Assembly: GCA_016271365.2 (NCBI GenBank)
Contig: CM028130.1
Location: forward strand, 469,869,501 to 469,933,500
From: Neoceratodus forsteri
Lineage: Eukaryota > Chordata > Ceratodontiformes > Ceratodontidae
Length of the DNA stretch: 64,000 bases
Direction of reading: 5' to 3'
In this document: positions 54,903 through 64,000 of the stretch, piece by piece
Position numbering within the stretch: the stretch's first letter is position 1
Layout: every line of letters starts with the position of its first letter
Position numbers and translations under genes: made by a program
The notes under the pieces: model-generated
Database searches by the model: none
Seen by the model: the letters and a program-made list of their open reading frames with translations, nothing else
What the model was told of the DNA's origin: nothing

Positions 54903-57094
54903 GAGTTAATTGGGAGTGCCTGCTTAATCGAGTGCTGCAGTGTGCTTACTGGGACTGCCCATTGAATACAGCACTACTGTGCAGTTACTAGGAGTACCCA
55001 CTAAGTAGAGCACTGCCCTGTAAATACTAGGAGTGCCCACTGATTAGAATGCTGCTGTGTAGTTACTTGGAGCGGCCGCTGAATAGAGTGCTGCCGTGTA
55101 GTTATTGGGAGTGCCCACTAAATACAGTGTGGCCATCTAGTTACTGTGAGTGCCTGATAAACACAGTGTAGCTGTGTTGTTACTGGGATTGCCCACTAAC
55201 TAGAGTACTGCCATGTAGTAACTGTGTGTACCCACTGAATACAGCACTGTCATGTTCTTAGTGGGTATATCCACTGAATAGAGTGCTTCCATATAGTTAC
55301 TGGCAGTGCCCGCTGAATAGAGCACTGTCGTGTAGTTACTGGGAGTGCTCGCTGAATAGAGCACTGCTGTGATGAGGTAATGAGAGGGCCCTCTGAATAC
55401 AGCACTGCCATGTAGTTACTTGGAGTACTTGTTGAATAGAGCACTGCCATATAGTTATTTGGGGTACCCATTGACTAGAGCACTACTGTGTAGTTCATGG
55501 GAGTGCCACTGAATAGAGTGCTGCCATGTTCTTACTGGGAGTGCCCATTAAATGCAGCAGTGCCATGTTGTTAGTGGGAGTGTCTGTTGAATAGAACACT
55601 GCCATATAGTTACTGTGAGTGCCTGCTGAATAGAGAGCTGCTATGTAGTATGTGGGAGTGCCCACTGAATAGAGCACTGCCACGTAGGTAAGGGGGGGTG
55701 CCCTCTGAATAGAGCAGTGTCATGTAATTACTGGGAGTTCCCACTGAATAGAGCACTACTGTGTAGTTCGTTTGAGTGCTGGCAGAATACACTGTTGTGT
55801 AGTTACTTGGAATGCTGGATGAATAGAGCACTGCCATATAGTTACTGAGTGTGCCCACTGAATAGAGCAATGCCATGCTGTTACTGTGAATGCTCGCTGA
55901 ATACAGCTCTGCTGTGTAGTTACTGGGAGTGCCCGCTGAATAGAGTGCTGCTGTGTAGTTACTGGGTGTGCTCGCTGAATAGAGCACTGCTGTGTAGGTA
56001 ATTGGGCTGCCCTCTGAATACAGCACTGCCACGTAGTTACCTGGAGTACCCATTCACTAGAGCACTACTTTGTAGTTCATGGAAGTGCTCTTGAATAGAA
56101 CATATTCTATTCATGTTGTTACTGGGAGTTCCTGCTGAATAGATCACTGCCATGTAGTTACTGGGAGTACTTTTTGAATAAAGCACTACTGTGTAGTTCA
56201 TGGGAAATTCCGCTGAATAGAGCTCTGCGGTGCTTTTACGGGGAGTGCCTGCTGAATAGAGCACTGCAATGTAGTTAGTGGGAGTGCCCACTGAATGCAG
56301 CACTGCCATGTTGTTAGTGGGTGTGCCCGCTGAATAGAACACTGTCATATAGTTACTGGCAGTGTCTGCTTAATAGAGTGCTGTCCTGTAGTTACTGGGT
56401 TAGCCCGCTGAATAGAGCACTGCTGTGTGGATACTGGGAGTGCCTGCTAAACAGAGTGCTGCAATGTAGTTACTGGGTGTGCCCACTGAATATAGTGCTG
56501 CCGTGTTGCTAGTGGGAGTTTCCGTTGAATAGAATGCTGCCATATAATTACTGGCAGGACCCGCTAAATAAAGCACAACTGTGTAGTTCATGGGAATGCC
56601 ACTGAAAAGGGTGCTGCCATGCTGTTACTGGGATTGCATCCTAAATAGAGTGCTGCCATGTGGTTACTGGGAGTGCCCATTGACTAGAATGCTGCCGTGT
56701 TGTTACTTGGAGTGCCTGCTGAATAGAGTGCTGCCATGCAATTACTGGGAATGACCACTGAATACAGTGCTGCCATGTTGTAATTGGGAGTTTCTGCTAA
56801 ATAAAATGCTGCCATATAGTTACTGAGAGAGCCGCTGAATAAAGCGCTACTGTGTAGTTCATGGAAGTGCTGCGAAAACAGTGCTGCCATGCTGTTACTG
56901 GGAGCACCTGCTGAACAGAGTGCTGCCATGTGCTTACTGGGAGTGCCCACTGAATAGAGCACTGCCGCGTAGTTACTGGGAGTGCCCACTAAATAGAGCA
57001 CTGCCCTGCAATTACTGGGAGTGCCCACTGATTGGAATGCTGCTGTGTCGTTACTTGGAGTGCCCGGTGAATAGAGTGCTGCCATGTAGCTACT

Positions 57095-57395
57095 AGGATT
57101 GTCCACTAAATAGAGTGCTGCCATGTAGTTACTGGGAATGCCCACTAAATAGAGTGCTGCCATGTAGTTAATGGGAATGCCCACTAAATAGAGTGCTGCC
57201 ATGTAGTTACTGGGAATGCCCGCTAAATAGAGTGCTGCCATGTAGTTACTGGGAATGCCCGCTAAATAGAGTGCTGCCATGTAGTTACTGGGAATGCCTG
57301 CTAAATAGAGTGCTGTCATGTAGTTACTTTGAGTGCCTGCTAAATAGAGTGCTGTCATGTAGTTACTTTGAGTGCCTGCTAGATAGAGTACTGCC
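57095..57395. repeat. Homogenised run of satellite monomers (about 7-8 units)
   Basis: Consecutive units share ctaaatagagtgctgccatg plus tagttactgggaatgcc; the last two share the variant gctgtcatgtagttactttg. Unit-to-unit identity is much higher than in the surrounding array, marking recent amplification. Confidence 0.85.
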
Positions 57396-58943
57396 ATGTA
57401 GTAACTGGGTGTGCCCACTGAATACAGTGCTGTTGTGTTGTTAGTGGGTGAATCCACTGAATAGAATGCTGCCATATAGTTACTGGGAGTGCCTGCTTAA
57501 TAGAGTGCGCTTGTGTAGTTCCTGGGAGTGGCCGCTAAATAGATACTGCCATGAAGTTACTGGGAGGGCTTGTTGAATACAGCACTGCTATGTAGAGGTA
57601 ATGGGGGTGCCCTCTGAATAGAGCTCTGCCATGAAGTTACTTAGAGTACTCATTGAATAGAGTACTACTGTGTAGTTCATGGGAGTGTCACTGAACAGAG
57701 CACGGTTGTGTTTTACTGGGAGTGCCTGCTGAATATAGTGCGGCTGTGTGGTTACTGAAAGTGCCCGAAGAATACAGTACTGCTGTGTTGTTACTGGGAG
57801 TGACTACTAAATAGAGCACTACTCTGCAGTTACTTGGAGTGCCAGCTGAATAGAGGGCTGCCGTGTTGTTAGTAGGAGTGTCCGCTAAATAGAGTACTGC
57901 CGAGTAGTCACTGGCTGTGCCCACTGAATACAGCACTGTCGTGTTGTTAGTGGGAGTGTCCACTGAATAAAACACTGCCATACAGTTACTGGGAGTGCCC
58001 GATGAATAGAGTTCTGCCATGTAGTTACTGACAGTACCCGCTAAATAAAGCAATGCCATTTAGTTACTGGGAGTTCTGGCTGAATAGAGCATTGCCATGT
58101 AGGTAATTGTGGTGCCCTCTGAATAGAGGTGTCGTGTAGTTACTGGGAGTACAATGAATAGAGCACAACTTTGTATTTCATGGGAGTGCCACTAAATACA
58201 GCGCTGCCGTGTTGTTAGTGGGAGTGCCCACTGAATAAAGCAATGCTGTGTTGTTAGTGGGAGTGTCTGTTGAATAGAATGCTGCCATATATTACTGGGA
58301 GAGCTTGCTGAATACAGCGCTGTTGTGTAGTTACTGGAAGTGCCCGCTGAATAGAGCACTGCCACATAGGTAATGGGGGTGCCCCCTGAATTGAGTAGTG
58401 TTGTGTAGTTACTAGGCATGCCTGCCGAATAGAGCACTACTATGTAGTTCGTGGGAGTGCCAGCTGAATTCAGCACTGCCGTGTAGTAACTTGCCATGCT
58501 GGCTGAATAGAGTGCTGCCGTGTAGTTATTGAGAGTGCCACTGAATACAGCACTGCCATGTTGTTAGTGGGAGTGTCTGTTGAATAGAACCCTGCAGTAC
58601 TGGGAGTGCCTGCTGAATAGAGAGCTGCTGTGTAATAAGTCTGAGCGCCTGCTGAATAGAGCACTGCCACATATGTAATGGATGTGCCCTCTGAATAGAG
58701 CAGTGTCGTGCAGTTACTGGGAGAGCCTGCTGAATAGGACATTACTGTGTAGTTTGTGAGAGTGCCAGTAGAATACACACTGCCATGTAGTTACTTGGAA
58801 TGCTCGCTGAATAGAGTGCTGCCATGAAGTTACTGAGAGCGCCCGCTGAATAGAGTGCTGTCGTGCAGTTACTGCATGTGCTATCTGAATATAGCACTGC
58901 AGTGTAGGTAATTGCGTTGCCCACTGAATACAGCACTGTCATG

Positions 58944-60143
58944 TGTCACAAATTCACTCAGCAGATCAGGCCCTCTACTCCCAAAGTGCAACCTCTGAGC
59001 GCAGTCTTGTAAACAGGGTAACAGACAAGGTAACCCTCTTGTCTGTTTTTGTGAGTTCAGATCAACCTTTGGTCTCAGTTCTGGAGGGATTCAAACTGTT
59101 AAGCTCATGCTAGCATACCCAATGCACAAGCTCAGATATATCTGTCTTCAGGGGGCCAGATATCTTTGCCTACGGGCACCTAACCAGGTATTCAGAGATG
59201 AACTATTAAAACTTAATAAAGACCTCAGATTTAAAATGCTTCTGTTTCCAGTTTGGTACCACCATACAAGCTTATGTCTGCTGAACCATAAATATTTCTT
59301 AGCAAAGGAAAGCAATTCAAAGACAGACCAGGTTTGCTCTAAATTTAGAGTTTTTACTAAAATATATAATAATACGTCAAACATACCATACAGAACTCTT
59401 AGATCAAAAGACATACCCATCTTTAAATAAAACAAGGTTTAAAACAGTGCAATTCCTACAACTATATTTAGATTTTGTCTAGCTTTCTAAATACCTGTTT
59501 TCAGTGCTCAGATGTTTCCTTAGTCAGTTTCAGATAAAAAGTGCCTATCTATAGTGAAAGAGAATAATCTTTTCAAACAGTATTGGCCAACCCCTTTTGG
59601 ATGAAGTCATCCAGCCCCTCCTCTGGTCAAATGTCTAACAAAAATATATTTTTATACAACCACAGGATGTAATTTTATTAATCTATACTATACAGCTATA
59701 CAGGATGTATTAATTCTGCAACCTTAGCATAACTCAAGTTTTAATGACACCTCTTTTGATCTCATGCTGTACCCTCTTCATACAGGCTTCATAGGGTCAT
59801 TTACAACCTTACACCTCTATGTAACAGCCTAGCTTCCCTTATTTTAATGTCATAAACCTAGTTTATGATTTCTCTCTTAACAAAATTAACTTAACTCTGT
59901 AATTAGCTCAGAGAAACAGGATCCTTAATAAAAGTCTTCCAGTAACACATTGTCTCTAAAAAGACTGAGTGTGTGATACAGTGCTGTCAGCAGTTCTCTT
60001 GGCCTGCATCTGTCAGCTAAAATCTGGGGGGGGGGGATGAGAGAGGTCATTCCTAGAGCATTTAAATTTTCAACAGAGACATTAATACATTTTATATTAA
60101 AAAATATATAATACAGCACTCAGAACTGGCTGTCTACGTCACA
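58944..60143 (-). repeat. 3' LTR of the right Gmr1-like element (1200 bp)
   Basis: Starts tgtcacaaattcactcagca at the satellite junction and ends ctacgtcaca, so it is bounded TGT...ACA. The right edge is confirmed by the adjoining purine tract. Open frames inside are short and unrecognised. The left edge is confirmed by the satellite ending in cactgtcatg. No second copy is in the window for comparison. Confidence 0.85.
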
Positions 60144-60156
60144 CTCCTCCCCACCT
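60144..60156 (-). other. Polypurine tract of the right Gmr1-like element
   Basis: The plus strand reads ctcctccccacct directly after the LTR; the minus strand gives AGGTGGGGAGGAG, a clean purine tract with one T. It would prime plus-strand DNA synthesis and fixes the LTR boundary at 60143. Confidence 0.85.
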
Positions 60157-60209
60157 AGACTGAATTTGGGGGATCTATCCCCTACATAGGATGAGCTTCC
60201 CAAATCAGT

Positions 60210-60905
60210 TCACTCCTCATAGACCCTAGACAGCCCATCGGCATTCTGATTCTTAATACTTGCCCTATGTACGATTGTCAGATCATATCCTTGCAAAGCA
60301 AGACTCCATCTTAGTAGTATCCCATTGCTCTTTCCCATCTGTGTCAGCCAAACCAGGGGGTTGTGGTCAGTCTGCACCACAAAATGCTGCCCATACAAGT
60401 ATGGCTCTAATTTCTTCAGGAAACACACTATGGCAAGGCACTCCTTTTCCACTGTGGAGTACGCTTACTCCCTGGGGAGCAGCTTTCTGCTCAAGTACAA
60501 AACTGGGTGATCTGTCCCTTGGCTACACGTCTGGCTAAGTACTGCCCCAATACCCATGTCTGAGGCATCCATCTGAACTCTAAAGGTTTTGCTATAGTCC
60601 AGACTTGTCAAAACAGGAGCACTGCACAGTGCCTCCTTTGGTCTGGTAAAGGCTTCCTTACAGGCTGGGCCCCAAGTCATTTTCTTTGTCATCTTTTTCT
60701 TTGTCAGGTCAGATAGGGGAGCAGCCAGGGCACTGTAATTAGGTACAAACTTTCTGTAGTACCTTGCTGTCCCTAGAAAGCTCCTGACCTGCTTTGGGGT
60801 TTCTGGTCTGGGCCATGCCTGAATTACCTCTGTCTTTATTTGGTTAGGATGGAGCTGTCCCCAGCCTACCACATGCCTGAGGTATGCCACTTCCCCCATG
60901 GCCAC
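60210..60905 (-). pseudogene. RT thumb/connection and RNase H, right Gmr1-like element
   Basis: Frame 60905-60465 (146 aa) begins in the RT thumb (AWPRPETPKQVRSFLGTARY, YRKFVPNYSALAAPLSDLTK). It enters RNase H with FRVQMDASDMGIGAVLSQ, the first catalytic Asp, and ends LYLSRKLLPRE at a TAA. The next frame, 60452-60210, lies in the same phase and continues MEKECLAIVCFLKKLEPYLY (catalytic Glu), VQTDHNPLVWL (Asp) and NQNADGLSRVYEE (Asp). A single stop therefore separates two halves with all four acidic residues kept. It is the last coding segment before the LTR. Confidence 0.88.
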
Positions 60906-61264
60906 CTGGCACTTCTCGGTTTGACAGTGAGCCCAGCCCTCTGTATCCTGCCCAGCACTTCCCTAAGGTGGGAAAGGTGTTCCTCCCAACTGGTACTGAA
61001 GATGGCAATGTCATCCAGGTACGCTACAGTGTACTCCTCAGCACCATTCAACACCTGGTTCACCAACCTTTGGAAAGTGGCTGGGGCATTCTTCATTCCG
61101 AAAGGCATTACTTTAAACTCAAATAAGCCTATCGGAGTGATGAAGGCCAACCTCTCCCTAGCTCTGTCTGTAAATTCTACCTGCCAATACCCCTTGGTCA
61201 GATCAATAGTCGTAAGGTAGGTCGCCCCTCCCAACTTGTCCAGGAGTTCATCCATCTGGGGCAT
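60866..61264 (-). pseudogene. Reverse transcriptase palm, right Gmr1-like element
   Basis: A 132-residue frame with TYLTTIDLTKGYWQVEF (first catalytic Asp at residue 21), RLAFITPIGLFEFKVMPFGM, KNAPATFQRLVNQVL and EEYTVAYLDDIAIFSTSWEE (YLDD at residues 82-85). All RT catalytic residues are present. It joins the upstream frame 62166-61264 by a frameshift at 61264 and the downstream frame by another near 60880. Confidence 0.9.
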
Positions 61265-62166
61265 CAGGTGACGTTGGACTTCGTGACTGCATTCAGTCCA
61301 TGATGGTCCACACAGAAACGAGTTGAGCCATCTGGCTTGGGCACAAGGACTACGGGTGAGGCCCAGGGGCAGTAGGATCTCTGGATTACCCCTAAATCCA
61401 GCATCTCCTCCACTTCCCTCCTAATGTCCTTTTGGACAGCCTCTGACACCCGATATGCTGTCCGCCATATGGGCGTTTGTGTCCCTGTCTCCACATCGTG
61501 TGTTGCTAAGGGGGTTAACCCAGGCTTGGCGCTAAACAAGGGGGCAAAGTCTGCTAAATCCTCCCTCAATTTCTGGATCTGGTCTGGGGTCAGCTGGGGA
61601 AACAATTTTACTGCCTCCACAGAGGACTCCCGCTTACTGTCTTCCAGCAAGTCCAGAAGGGGGTTTCCTTCACCCGTCCCCTCCCCATGACTACATACTG
61701 TGAACACCATGTCAGCCCTGTTTGCATATAGCTTCATCATGTTGACATGGTACATCCTTTCAGTCTGTCTATGGTCAGGTAACTCCACAATGTAGTTCAC
61801 ATCATTTACCTTCCTAACCACTTTGTACGGTCCTGCCCACTCAGTTTGCAGCTTGTCTTTCTGGACCGGAATAAGGACCATGACTTCCTGACCCACCATG
61901 TACGAGCAAGCTCTGGCTCTGTGGTCGTCCCACACCTTTTGTCTCTGTTGGGCAGCTGCCAGGTTGCTCTGGGCTGTCTCCATAAGCTCCTTCAGCCTTT
62001 CCCTAAACCTAAGGACATAATCCACAATGGGAGTTCCCTGGGTGCCATGCTTGCCTTCCCAGTCCTCCCAGATCAAGTCTAGGGGCCCACGTACCCGGCG
62101 TCCATATAAGAGTTCGAAGGGGGAAAATCCTGTCGACTCTTGGGGCACCTCTCTGTATGCAAACAA
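61264..62166 (-). pseudogene. Integrase C-terminus continuous with RT N-terminus, right Gmr1-like element
   Basis: One 300-residue open frame. Residues 1-25 (FAYREVPQESTGFSPFELLY) are the end of the integrase core; 91-147 are the integrase C-terminal module (VLIPVQKDKL, EWAGPYKVVRKVNDVNYIVE, HVNMMKLY) with GPY at 112-114. Residues 150-220 are a linker. From ~225 the RT begins: PIWRTAYRVSEAVQKDIRRE, CPWASPVVLVPKPDGSTRFC, VDHHGLNAV. Integrase directly upstream of RT in one frame is the hallmark of the Gmr1 group. A TGA at ~62246-62248 separates it from the preceding frame in the same phase. Confidence 0.92.
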
Positions 62167-62247
62167 CAGGTGGGGAAAGTATTTCTCCCAGTCCCTCCCG
62201 TGCTGTTCAGCAAATGACTGGAGCGTTGACTTTAGGGTACCATTTAA

Positions 62248-63104
62248 TCATTCCACAAGCCCATTGGCTTGTGGGTGATATGGTGTCGTGCATCTCTGCA
62301 CCACCCACACTTCTCCCATAAACATTTCATGAGGTCCGACATGAAGGAACCCCCTCAATCTATGATTACCTCCTCCGGAAACCCAACACGGAAGAAAATC
62401 CCAAGTAAGGCATCTGTCACTTTGTCTGTCCTCAGTGAGGACAGGGCGACTGCCTCTGGGTACCGGGTGGCAAAATCCACCATAGTCAGCATGAATCTCT
62501 TCCCTGAGGAGCTGGGAGTATTTAAAGGCCCCACAATATCCATTCCCACGCTCTGGAATGGCTCCTTCACTATGGGCAAGGGGATCAGGGTGGCTTGGGT
62601 TTTCTTGCCCGCCTTCCCTATTTCTTGGCACCAGTGACAAGACCTGCAATACTCCTTCACCTGCTGGGTGACGTTCAGCCAGTAGAAATTCTGGGCCAAC
62701 CGCTGCATAGTTTGTGCGATTCCCAGATGATCAGGCAAGGGAATACCATGTGCAATTTTGAGCAACTGCTCATGATATCCCTGGGGAACGACAAGCTGCC
62801 TGCCTAGCATCCTTCCCTCTGTCTGTACTGTCTGTGTATACATAAGTCCATTTTCCCAATAAACCTTATGTCTGCTGTCACCTCCCTGTGTGCCCTCAGA
62901 GTCTTCCCAAGCCCTCAGCTTCTCTAAACTAGGGTCACTCATCCGAGCAGCTGCAAACCCCTCACACAGTCCCAAGGCAAGGGACAAGTCCCCTTCAGTC
63001 GCTAAACTAGGGTCCCTAGCACTAGCGTCAGGGCCCTCAGGATCACTGTCAATCCTAACCCTCTGACAATTGGTCACCGCTCCCTCTTCAGAGTAACCTT
63101 CCAT
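62248..63104 (-). pseudogene. Integrase N-terminus and core, right Gmr1-like element
   Basis: Frame 63104-62355 (249 aa): residues 1-80 are an acidic protease-integrase linker. The zinc-binding module follows: IAHGIPLPDHLGIAQTMQRL (His119, His126), then EYCRSCHWCQEIGK (Cys156 and Cys159). The core is VGMDIVGPLNTPSSSGKRFM with the first catalytic Asp at 189, MVDFATRYPEAVAL, and EEVIID with the second Asp at 249, followed at once by TGA. The remaining core, in frame 62649-62248, reads RCTTPYHPQANGLVE with the catalytic Glu, then another TGA. The D,D,E triad is thus present but split by a stop and a frameshift. Confidence 0.9.
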
Positions 63105-63136
63105 AGCTGTGTAGTCACTCGCTACCAGGGAAATTT

Positions 63137-63952
63137 CTACCCCTTTTTATCAGTCTCCCCATCTGGAGACACAGGCTGGGGAACCAGCCTCTCCGTGGTT
63201 TCCACACTGGTTTCTGTGGGGTTCAGGGAACTACTATTTTCCCTTGCCGCTTGGCTACGGGTAACTGCACATATCATCACCTGTTGGAGATTGTTACCCA
63301 GGATCACATCTACTACTAACATTTTAGCTACAGCCACCTGTTGCACCGTTCCTCCTGTTTCACCCCTGTGCAGGAGAACACTAGCGAGTGGCAGTGTTTT
63401 CCCTTCACCAGTAAACCCTTGTACAGTTACGTATTTGTTTGGGATAAGCTGACCAGGCTGTACTAGATCCCCTTTCACCAATGTCAGGGATGCCCCTGTG
63501 TCCCTTAACCCCTGTGTCTGTACACCATTTACTATTACTGGGTGCATGTGTTCCCTCATGTTCACTGGCATGCTTCCAGGGACACACAAACAACCAACTT
63601 CCTTTCTGGTATTACTTTGCGTATTATTGCTTGCTCTTCTTGGACACTGTCTGGCAACGTGCCCAGTTTCTTTACATAACCAACAAGCATTTCTTAATTC
63701 AGAGAAATCTTTTCTTTGGAACCTGGGGCTAACTGATTTCGGTGGAGGCAGTGAGGGTTTTAGCTGCCCTGAAGGCACCCTTTTCCCTTTCTGCTCTGCC
63801 ACACTCACCCCATTCGCTCTCAGAGCAGGTCTGCTCTTGGCATAGCGGTCCGAGAGTTCAGCAGCCTCTTGCACTGTGTTTGGATCTTGGTCCTCTAGCC
63901 AGGTTTTTAACTCTGTTGGGCATGCCCAATAAAACTGTTCTAATAAAATCAC
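63137..63952 (-). pseudogene. Gag C-terminus (SCAN-like), zinc knuckle and protease, right Gmr1-like element
   Basis: A 271-residue open frame, 5' part beyond the first Met and probably beyond the window. Residues 3-40 (LLEQFYWACPTELKTWLEDQ, then EAAELSDRYAKSR) follow the SCAN pattern of the capsid C-half. Residues 90-103 are a CCHC knuckle (C90, C93, H98, C103; CWLCKETGHVARQC). Residues 137-225 are a retropepsin: VIVNGVQTQGLRDTGASLTL with active-site D151-T-G, and the closing strand VVDVILGNNL. Gag and protease share one frame. A frame change leads to the integrase frame at 63104. It is upright and nearly clean, though pol is broken further on. Confidence 0.88.
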
Positions 63953-64000
63953 ATTTTCAATTTTATCAACAGTGTTTGCCTCAATTCCTTCCCACCAGCG

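Larger units (their letters stand above)
48901..58943. repeat. 39-bp satellite, block C (about 257 monomers)
   Basis: The largest block. Same unit and orientation as blocks A and B, so the three were one array before the insertions. The longest repeat-only frames are 263 aa (57475-56684), 202 aa (54542-53934) and 193 aa (51831-51250), all minus and all made of 13-residue repeats. Locally homogenised runs and 274-bp higher-order units are listed separately. It ends at 58943 in cactgtcatg, where the right Gmr1-like LTR starts. Confidence 0.95.
58944..64000 (-). mobile_element. Well-preserved Gmr1-like Ty3/Gypsy element, 5' part outside the window
   Basis: Minus-strand element inserted in the satellite. 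From its 3' end: LTR (58944-60143), purine tract, RNase H (60210-60650), RT (60650-61500), integrase (61640-63104) and Gag C-terminus/protease (63137-63952). Integrase precedes RT, and one open frame (62166-61264) joins the integrase C-terminus to RT, which proves the Gmr1 order directly. Only a few stops and frameshifts break the pol region, so it is far younger than the left Gmr1-like element. The rest of gag and the 5' LTR lie beyond 64000. Confidence 0.9.

Noticed and set aside
56684..57475. 263-residue open frame (minus) as a repeat protein gene
   Set aside because: It consists only of the 13-residue translation of the 39-bp satellite; equal-quality frames exist on the other strand, and no start context, splice signals or non-repeat domain is visible.
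21800..58943. CRISPR-like array (39-bp repeats)
   Set aside because: Units are contiguous without unique spacers, drift gradually, and lie in vertebrate DNA with LINEs and LTR elements.

Overview
The window is a repeat-dense piece of vertebrate nuclear DNA. CR1 and L2 LINEs, a tRNA-headed SINE, Gmr1-type Ty3/Gypsy elements with SCAN-like Gag, a Ty3/Gypsy element with PNMA-like Gag, and large tandem arrays all point to a tetrapod. A non-avian reptile or an amphibian fits best; the species cannot be fixed from the sequence. I see no host protein-coding gene, rRNA, functional tRNA or CRISPR array. Almost every base can be assigned to transposable elements or tandem repeats, many of them nested.

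Layout. 1-2190: array of a ~97-bp repeat with one detached copy. 2191-3385: 5'-truncated L2-type LINE (+). 3724-10152: degenerate Gmr1-like Ty3/Gypsy element (-) whose left LTR carries a 359-bp foldback MITE. 10165-12800: 5'-truncated CR1 LINE (-). 12931-21425: long CR1 LINE (+) with 5' tandem monomers, an SGNH-esterase ORF1 and an EN-RT ORF2, split by an L2 (-), a tRNA-SINE (-) and another LINE fragment (-). 21800-58943: a 39-bp satellite (about 18.3 kb in three blocks) interrupted by a solo Gypsy LTR (28872-30837) and by a large nested element (32003-48900). 58944-64000: a much better preserved Gmr1-like element (-) inserted in the satellite and running off the window.

The most unusual object is the nested element at 32003-48900. 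Two ~3.4-kb direct repeats bounded by TGT...ACA flank only 217 bp. Those 217 bp carry an 18-bp match (one mismatch) to the 3' end of tRNA-Ser, 11 bp from the repeat edge, as a minus-strand primer binding site would be. I read this as a non-autonomous LTR retrotransposon with giant LTRs and almost no interior. Each LTR holds three different minisatellites (21, 50 and 24 bp). One LTR was later split by a 9.8-kb PNMA-Gag Gypsy element (35963-45727) that left a 5-bp target duplication, ATTTC.

Order of events inferred from nesting: satellite first; then the giant-LTR element, the solo LTR and the right Gmr1 element landed in it; then the PNMA-Gag Gypsy element landed in the giant LTR. In the left third, CR1(+) was in place before its L2, SINE and LINE inserts. 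Functions below describe what the intact families do; nearly all copies here are broken.
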